From contig NZ_CAXBCK010000005.1 in assembly GCF_963974425.1 (NCBI RefSeq), positions 1 to 64,000 on the forward strand: a DNA stretch of 64,000 bases, in the 5' to 3' direction. The position numbers and the translations under genes are program-made. Source of the stretch: Marixanthomonas sp963974425 (GTDB lineage Bacteria > Bacteroidota > Bacteroidia > Flavobacteriales > Flavobacteriaceae). The notes below the pieces were generated by a model. The model was given only the letters and a program-made list of their open reading frames with translations, was not told where the DNA came from and searched no databases. Positions within the stretch are counted from its first letter, which is position 1. Each line of letters begins with the position of its first letter. Positions 60,328 to 64,000 of this stretch are shown here, piece by piece.

Positions 60328-61467
60328 ATGAAGAAATTCCTTTCTTGGCTCCTCGGCATCATAGCTGTAATCGTATTGGGTTTATACCTAACCGATTATA
60401 ATTACGTATTAAAAGGCATCCGGGTGGTTTATCTTACCGGTCATACTACAGCCTTTATAGACGACTTTAAGTATTTTGAAAATGAAACTATTTCAGCAAG
60501 TAGTAATCCGCAGCCTTGGCCTAAAGCCGAAGATTACAATACTGTAGAGCCAACTGAAACACTTATCCAAACCAATGAAGCATTGGGTACGGTTGCATTT
60601 TTAATCATTAAAAACGACAGTATTTGGTATGAAAACTATGCCGAAGGTTATAGTGATTCTTCACAAACCAATTCGTTTTCCATGGCAAAAAGTGTGGTTT
60701 CTGCTTTGATGGGCAAAGCAATTAATGATGGGTACATTAAAAGTTTAGACCAACCTGTTGGTGACTTTTATCCTGAATTTAAAAACACTAATATAACAGT
60801 AGGAGATCTTTCTTCTATGGCGTCTGGTCTAAATTGGGACGAATCGTACAAAAACCCATTCGGAATCACGGCTCGTGCTTATTATGATGATAATCTAGCC
60901 GAAACCATCCTCAATCTAAAAATGGTAGAAAGACCTGGAGAAAAGTATAAATATTTGAGTGGAAATACTCAATTGTTAGCGATGGTGATTCAAAAAGCAA
61001 CTGGAAAGCAATTAGCAACCTATTTACAACAAAGCTTTTGGCAACCTATGGGAGCAGAAAACCCAGCTTTATGGCAAGTAGATGATGAAGATCATCGTTT
61101 GGTGAAAGCTTATTGTTGCATTGGTTCCAACGCCCGCGATTTTGCCCGTTTTGGTAAGCTCTATAAAGACTTCGGAAAGTGGAACGGAAAGCAAGTACTG
61201 GACTCTGCTTTTGTGGCGAAATCTATTCAACCTCGATTTAAGGAAAGTCCCGAATATGGTTATGGATTTTGGCTCAATAAGCACAACGGTAAAGAAGTAT
61301 TCGCCATGCGGGGCATTTTGGGCCAATACGTGATTGTAATTCCAGAAGATGACGTTATAATTGTTCGGTTAGGGCATCACCGTGGTAAAAAGGGTGACGA
61401 TCCTTTCAGCAAGGATTTTTATACGTATATGGAAGAAGCGTATAGTATGCTACGTGCGAATTCGTAA
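60328..61467 (+). CDS. serine hydrolase of the beta-lactamase/class C family
   Basis: Predicted periplasmic serine hydrolase of 379 residues. A hydrophobic N-terminal segment (FLSWLLGIIAVIVLGLYL, about 4-21) may be a signal anchor. The catalytic SxxK is in FSMAKSVVSALMG near residue 120, and the YxN-type motif is YLSGNTQLLAMV near 215. A third motif equivalent (GILGQYVIVIPED near 335) is atypical. It therefore resembles esterases or D,D-peptidases of this family more than a resistance beta-lactamase. ATG at 60328 is preferred over GTG at 60307, which overlaps the lipoprotein gene. Confidence 0.82.
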   Translation: MKKFLSWLLGIIAVIVLGLYLTDYNYVLKGIRVVYLTGHTTAFIDDFKYFENETISASSNPQPWPKAEDYNTVEPTETLIQTNEALGTVAFLIIKNDSIWYENYAEGYSDSSQTNSFSMAKSVVSALMGKAINDGYIKSLDQPVGDFYPEFKNTNITVGDLSSMASGLNWDESYKNPFGITARAYYDDNLAETILNLKMVERPGEKYKYLSGNTQLLAMVIQKATGKQLATYLQQSFWQPMGAENPALWQVDDEDHRLVKAYCCIGSNARDFARFGKLYKDFGKWNGKQVLDSAFVAKSIQPRFKESPEYGYGFWLNKHNGKEVFAMRGILGQYVIVIPEDDVIIVRLGHHRGKKGDDPFSKDFYTYMEEAYSMLRANS

Positions 61468-61513
61468 TTTTTTTGTAGTTTTAAATTCTCCCCGATTCTA
61501 AAATTTCAGAAAT

Positions 61514-62227
61514 ATGCTTACGCGAATAAACCTAGAACATGTCTTGTTTCTGGATATAGAAACGGTGCCGCAATATCAAGATTACAACAATTTGGACGAG
61601 ACCGCCAAACAGTTATATGAGCAAAAAACCCGCTATCAACGAAAAGAGGATTTTACTCCTGAAGAGTTTTACGATCGTGCGGGCATTTGGGCGGAGTTTG
61701 GAAAAATTGTCTGTATTTCGGTAGGTTATTTTAAAATGAAAGGTGATGTCCGCAATTTTCGGGTGACTAGCTTTCACGGAGAAGAAGCAACATTACTTAG
61801 GGAGTTTAAAACGCTCCTACAAACTCACTTTAATAAACCGCAACATGTGCTTTGTGCACACAACGGAAAGGAATTCGATTTTCCCTACATCGCCCGACGG
61901 ATGATTATTCACGGAATAAGTTTACCGTTTAAATTAAACCTCTTCGGAAAAAAACCGTGGGAAGTTCCTCATTTGGATACCTTAGAATTGTGGAAGTTTG
62001 GTGACTACAAAACCTTCACTTCTTTAAAGTTAATGGCACACGTATTGGGCATTCCTTCACCAAAAGATGATATCGACGGTAGTGACGTGCGTGATGTGTA
62101 TTACGAAGAAAAGGATGTAGATCGCATTATCATCTATTGCGAAAAAGATACCATTACCGTAGCACAGATTTTCTTAAAGCTTCGAAATGAGCCGCTATTG
62201 GAGGAGAATGAAGTATTATCAGTTTAA
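61514..62227 (+). CDS. 3'-5' exonuclease of the DEDD superfamily (PolB-exonuclease-like)
   Basis: Predicted exonuclease of 237 residues with an RNase H-like fold. Exo motif I is LFLDIETVPQ (about 11-20), motif II is LCAHNGKEFDFPYIARR (about 115-131), and motif III is IIYCEKDTITVAQIFLKL (about 207-224), with the tyrosine-aspartate pair of the DEDDy type. The middle has HLDTLELWKFGDYKTFTSL and DGSDVRDVYYEEKD. It matches the family annotated as predicted 3'-5' exonuclease related to DNA polymerase B. Its stop overlaps the convergent hemJ end by 4 bp. Confidence 0.85.
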   Translation: MLTRINLEHVLFLDIETVPQYQDYNNLDETAKQLYEQKTRYQRKEDFTPEEFYDRAGIWAEFGKIVCISVGYFKMKGDVRNFRVTSFHGEEATLLREFKTLLQTHFNKPQHVLCAHNGKEFDFPYIARRMIIHGISLPFKLNLFGKKPWEVPHLDTLELWKFGDYKTFTSLKLMAHVLGIPSPKDDIDGSDVRDVYYEEKDVDRIIIYCEKDTITVAQIFLKLRNEPLLEENEVLSV

Positions 62228-62766
62228 GAGTTACGGTTTTCCCGTAACCGTTTATAAAACCGATACCCTAACATTAACAACACCGAAAAGGCGATAAGAC
62301 CTAAGACACCATAAATCCAGTTTACGGCATTGCGTAGCATTACTAAAAAGATGATGGCAAAGAGGATAATGGTAGCTCCCTCATTAAACAAACGCATAAA
62401 ATTGGAAGATTGTTTTACAATTCCTTTTTGCAGTTGTTTATAAATTTGGTGGCATTTTAAATGGTATAGGATTAATAAAAAGACAAAACCGAGTTTTACT
62501 TGCATCCAGGCATCGGTTAAATAAAATGTACGTAACGAAATAAGCCAGATAGCAAACCCAACAGCTAATATCGCCGAAGGCCATGTTATGATGGTCCATA
62601 GCCTTTTGGCCATGATGCTAAGTTGCTTTCCTAGAATTTCCTTTTCAGGGGAAGGCTTTTCAGTGGCTTCAATTTGATATACAAAAAGCCGGACGATGTA
62701 GAATAACCCTGCAAACCAAGTAATTACGAATATTAGATGTAGCGCTTTTATATAATTGTATTCCAT
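62224..62766 (-). CDS. hemJ: protoporphyrinogen oxidase HemJ (CopD family membrane protein)
   Basis: Oxygen-linked haem synthesis enzyme of the inner membrane. The 180 residues start MEYNYIKALHLIFVITWFAG, with the conserved histidine near position 10 and a second helix containing LYIVRLFVY. Four to five helices follow, including WTIITWPSAILAVGFAIWL and WMQVKLGFVFLLILYHLKCH, whose histidine-rich loop is conserved. The ATG at 62766 is used since 18 residues from an upstream start are not conserved. HemB is encoded at 55.9 kb. The family is recalled from sequence. Confidence 0.85.
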   Translation of the reverse strand: MEYNYIKALHLIFVITWFAGLFYIVRLFVYQIEATEKPSPEKEILGKQLSIMAKRLWTIITWPSAILAVGFAIWLISLRTFYLTDAWMQVKLGFVFLLILYHLKCHQIYKQLQKGIVKQSSNFMRLFNEGATIILFAIIFLVMLRNAVNWIYGVLGLIAFSVLLMLGYRFYKRLRENRNS

Positions 62767-62820
62767 CGGGGCAAAGATAGCCAAATATTGACTTTTAATT
62801 TCCTCTTGTAATAGATGCAA

Positions 62821-63930
62821 TTATTTTTTTATGAATTTTTTGACAGTTTGTCCTTTTGATGATTTAATTTGAATAAAATAAATACCGGTTTCCAAGCTTG
62901 AAACAGTAAGTCCATTTTGAATGCCAAACCTTTTTATAACTAGCTTGCCAAGAGAATCAAAAATCTGCACGGTATCTATACTGTCGTTAGTAGCTTTAAT
63001 AAATAACCTGTCATCCACAGGGTTTGGATACATATAAAATTTTAGGACTGTTTCTTCATTGGTTGCTAAAACGGGATAATTTCTAAAATTAAACGTAAAG
63101 CCAGGAGCTAGGTCAAAAGAAAAATAGGCTTCTCCAGTAGATGAATTTTCATCAACCCAAAAATATAACTCAGCATTTTCATCCATAAACTGAGAAAAAT
63201 AATAATTTTCAAAACCATTGTGGTATTCACAAGTGTCTCCATCTTCTTGAAAATTAGCAGCTATCAATCTACCTCCATCAAAATTATCATTGGTATAAAA
63301 AAACTGCCCACTAAAGTCATTACAGGAACCGGTTCCTGTAAATGATAAATCTTGATTTATTGTTAGGGTAGGGCTAATAGGAGGGTTGTAATTGGCAATA
63401 TAATCACTATCCTCACCAAGATCAGCATCCATCGAATGTAGATACCAGGTTTTCATTAAAGCTTCATCGGGAATGCCAATGGGGGTGTTTACATAAAATG
63501 CTATATTGCCTTCACTATCAGTTAAGCGCAAACTTTTATAGTTATATAGTGAAGAAGCAAAATAATCGTATGTAAAGGTTTTTAAATCAGAGGTTTCATT
63601 GGTTAAAAACTCACCAAAATAAATATCTTCAAAATAACAATTTTCGGTATCGCAATCAAGGAGACTTATATTGATGTTTGTAAAGGTAAAAGTGTCTCCG
63701 GAAAAAGTAATATCTCCAAATAAACCATTTTCCACTCCATTTGCAATTACAGAATAATCTACACCATTACCTTCAAAGTTTATATTGCTTTCAATCTCTA
63801 ATGGGGTATAATTCCTCTCTCCATCAATTTTTAAATACCTTAAATTCCAAGAGTTTTCAAATATTTCTGGAGTTTGAGCATTAGCTGTATATACACTAAT
63901 GGTTAAAAGAAGTAGTGCTAATTTTTTCAT
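62821..63930 (-). CDS. secreted META-like protein with T9SS sorting domain
   Basis: Predicted secreted protein of 369 residues. A signal peptide (1-19, ending YTANAQ) precedes two beta-rich parts. The first includes NSWNLRYLKIDGERNYTP (about 26-43). The second starts with TWYLHSMDADLG and has LTINQDLSFTGTGSCNDFSG near 200, the pattern of META/HslJ-like domains. The C-terminus (about 295-369) is a T9SS sorting domain: LKFYMYPNPVDDRLFIKATN, LETGIYFIQIKSS and TVKKFIKK. It follows convergent hemJ 54 bp away and is the third T9SS cargo in this window. Function unknown. Confidence 0.82.
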   Translation of the reverse strand: MKKLALLLLTISVYTANAQTPEIFENSWNLRYLKIDGERNYTPLEIESNINFEGNGVDYSVIANGVENGLFGDITFSGDTFTFTNINISLLDCDTENCYFEDIYFGEFLTNETSDLKTFTYDYFASSLYNYKSLRLTDSEGNIAFYVNTPIGIPDEALMKTWYLHSMDADLGEDSDYIANYNPPISPTLTINQDLSFTGTGSCNDFSGQFFYTNDNFDGGRLIAANFQEDGDTCEYHNGFENYYFSQFMDENAELYFWVDENSSTGEAYFSFDLAPGFTFNFRNYPVLATNEETVLKFYMYPNPVDDRLFIKATNDSIDTVQIFDSLGKLVIKRFGIQNGLTVSSLETGIYFIQIKSSKGQTVKKFIKK

Positions 63931-64000
63931 GGCTAGTTGTCTGTATAGTATAAAGTTACAAAAAATTAGCCAATCAATGTTTTCCTAATTTCCTTATTCA

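Noticed and set aside
60328..61467. A resistance beta-lactamase
   Set aside because: The SxxK motif is present but the third active-site motif is atypical and the neighbourhood has no resistance context, so it is called a general serine hydrolase.
1..64000. CRISPR arrays, tRNA or rRNA genes, integrases and intact insertion sequences
   Set aside because: None was found by reading: no regularly spaced direct repeats with unique spacers, no cloverleaf sequence, and no transposase frame. The only tandem array is the coding leucine-rich repeat.

Overview
The window is a chromosomal segment of a Bacteroidota bacterium, almost certainly a member of the Flavobacteriaceae. The evidence is AT-rich DNA, -7 promoter elements of the form TAnnTTTG, three proteins ending in type IX secretion (T9SS) C-terminal sorting domains, a PorW/SprE lipoprotein, an ATP synthase operon without beta and epsilon genes, and several families typical of Flavobacteriia (DUF4837, DUF6427, DUF4254, GH3-like). 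No rRNA, tRNA, CRISPR array, integrase or intact insertion sequence is visible. Genus or species cannot be given from reading alone.

Layout. 1-9 kb is housekeeping: the 5' part of holB (runs off the left edge), pgk, an MltD-type lytic transglycosylase, a DUF4837 lipoprotein, tatA, an M23 peptidase, a GH3-like adenylate-forming protein, and a 561-residue protein whose C-terminal third looks like a nucleosidase. 9-37 kb is a large surface polysaccharide locus: a Wzz-like chain-length protein, rmlBACD (dTDP-L-rhamnose), wecB-wecC (UDP-ManNAcA), an MBOAT acyltransferase with an SGNH-like partner, a Wzx-like flippase, four Wzy/WaaL-like membrane proteins, two GT4 enzymes, a WecG/TagA-type transferase, ugd and a UDP-glucuronate decarboxylase (UDP-xylose), a polyprenyl-phosphate sugar phosphotransferase and a CapK-like adenylate-forming enzyme. 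In its middle, on the opposite strand, lie two secreted T9SS cargo genes (a leucine-rich repeat protein and a delta-60 repeat protein) and about 380 bp of decayed sequence, including a remnant of the 3' end of the neighbouring O-antigen ligase-like gene.

37-44 kb holds purD, two conserved flavobacterial membrane proteins, a probable type II restriction-modification pair joined to the upstream gene by ATGA overlaps, a DUF4254/GT9 pair and a PaaE-like 2Fe-2S reductase. 44-53 kb is porW/sprE, a bactofilin, and the atpZ-(DUF6168-like)-atpB-E-F-H-A-G operon, with two long hairpins between genes. 53-64 kb is mixed: a small outer membrane barrel, lipoproteins, a second flippase, hemB, a CNNM/CBS protein, a DNA alkylation repair methyltransferase, a serine hydrolase, a 3'-5' exonuclease, hemJ and a third T9SS-sorted protein.

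How the genes fit together. The rml, wec, ugd and UXS genes supply activated sugars, the phosphotransferase starts the lipid-linked unit, the transferases extend it, the flippase exports it, Wzy/WaaL-like proteins polymerise or ligate it, and Wzz sets its length. MBOAT plus SGNH probably acylate it. In other Bacteroidota an A-LPS glycan is the anchor for T9SS cargo, so finding cargo genes inside this locus is suggestive. The most interesting candidates are the restriction-modification pair with an unrecognised nuclease, the two-part nucleosidase-like protein, the hairpins in the atp operon, a structured leader at 57.4 kb, and traces of recombination at 25.6 kb and after atpG.
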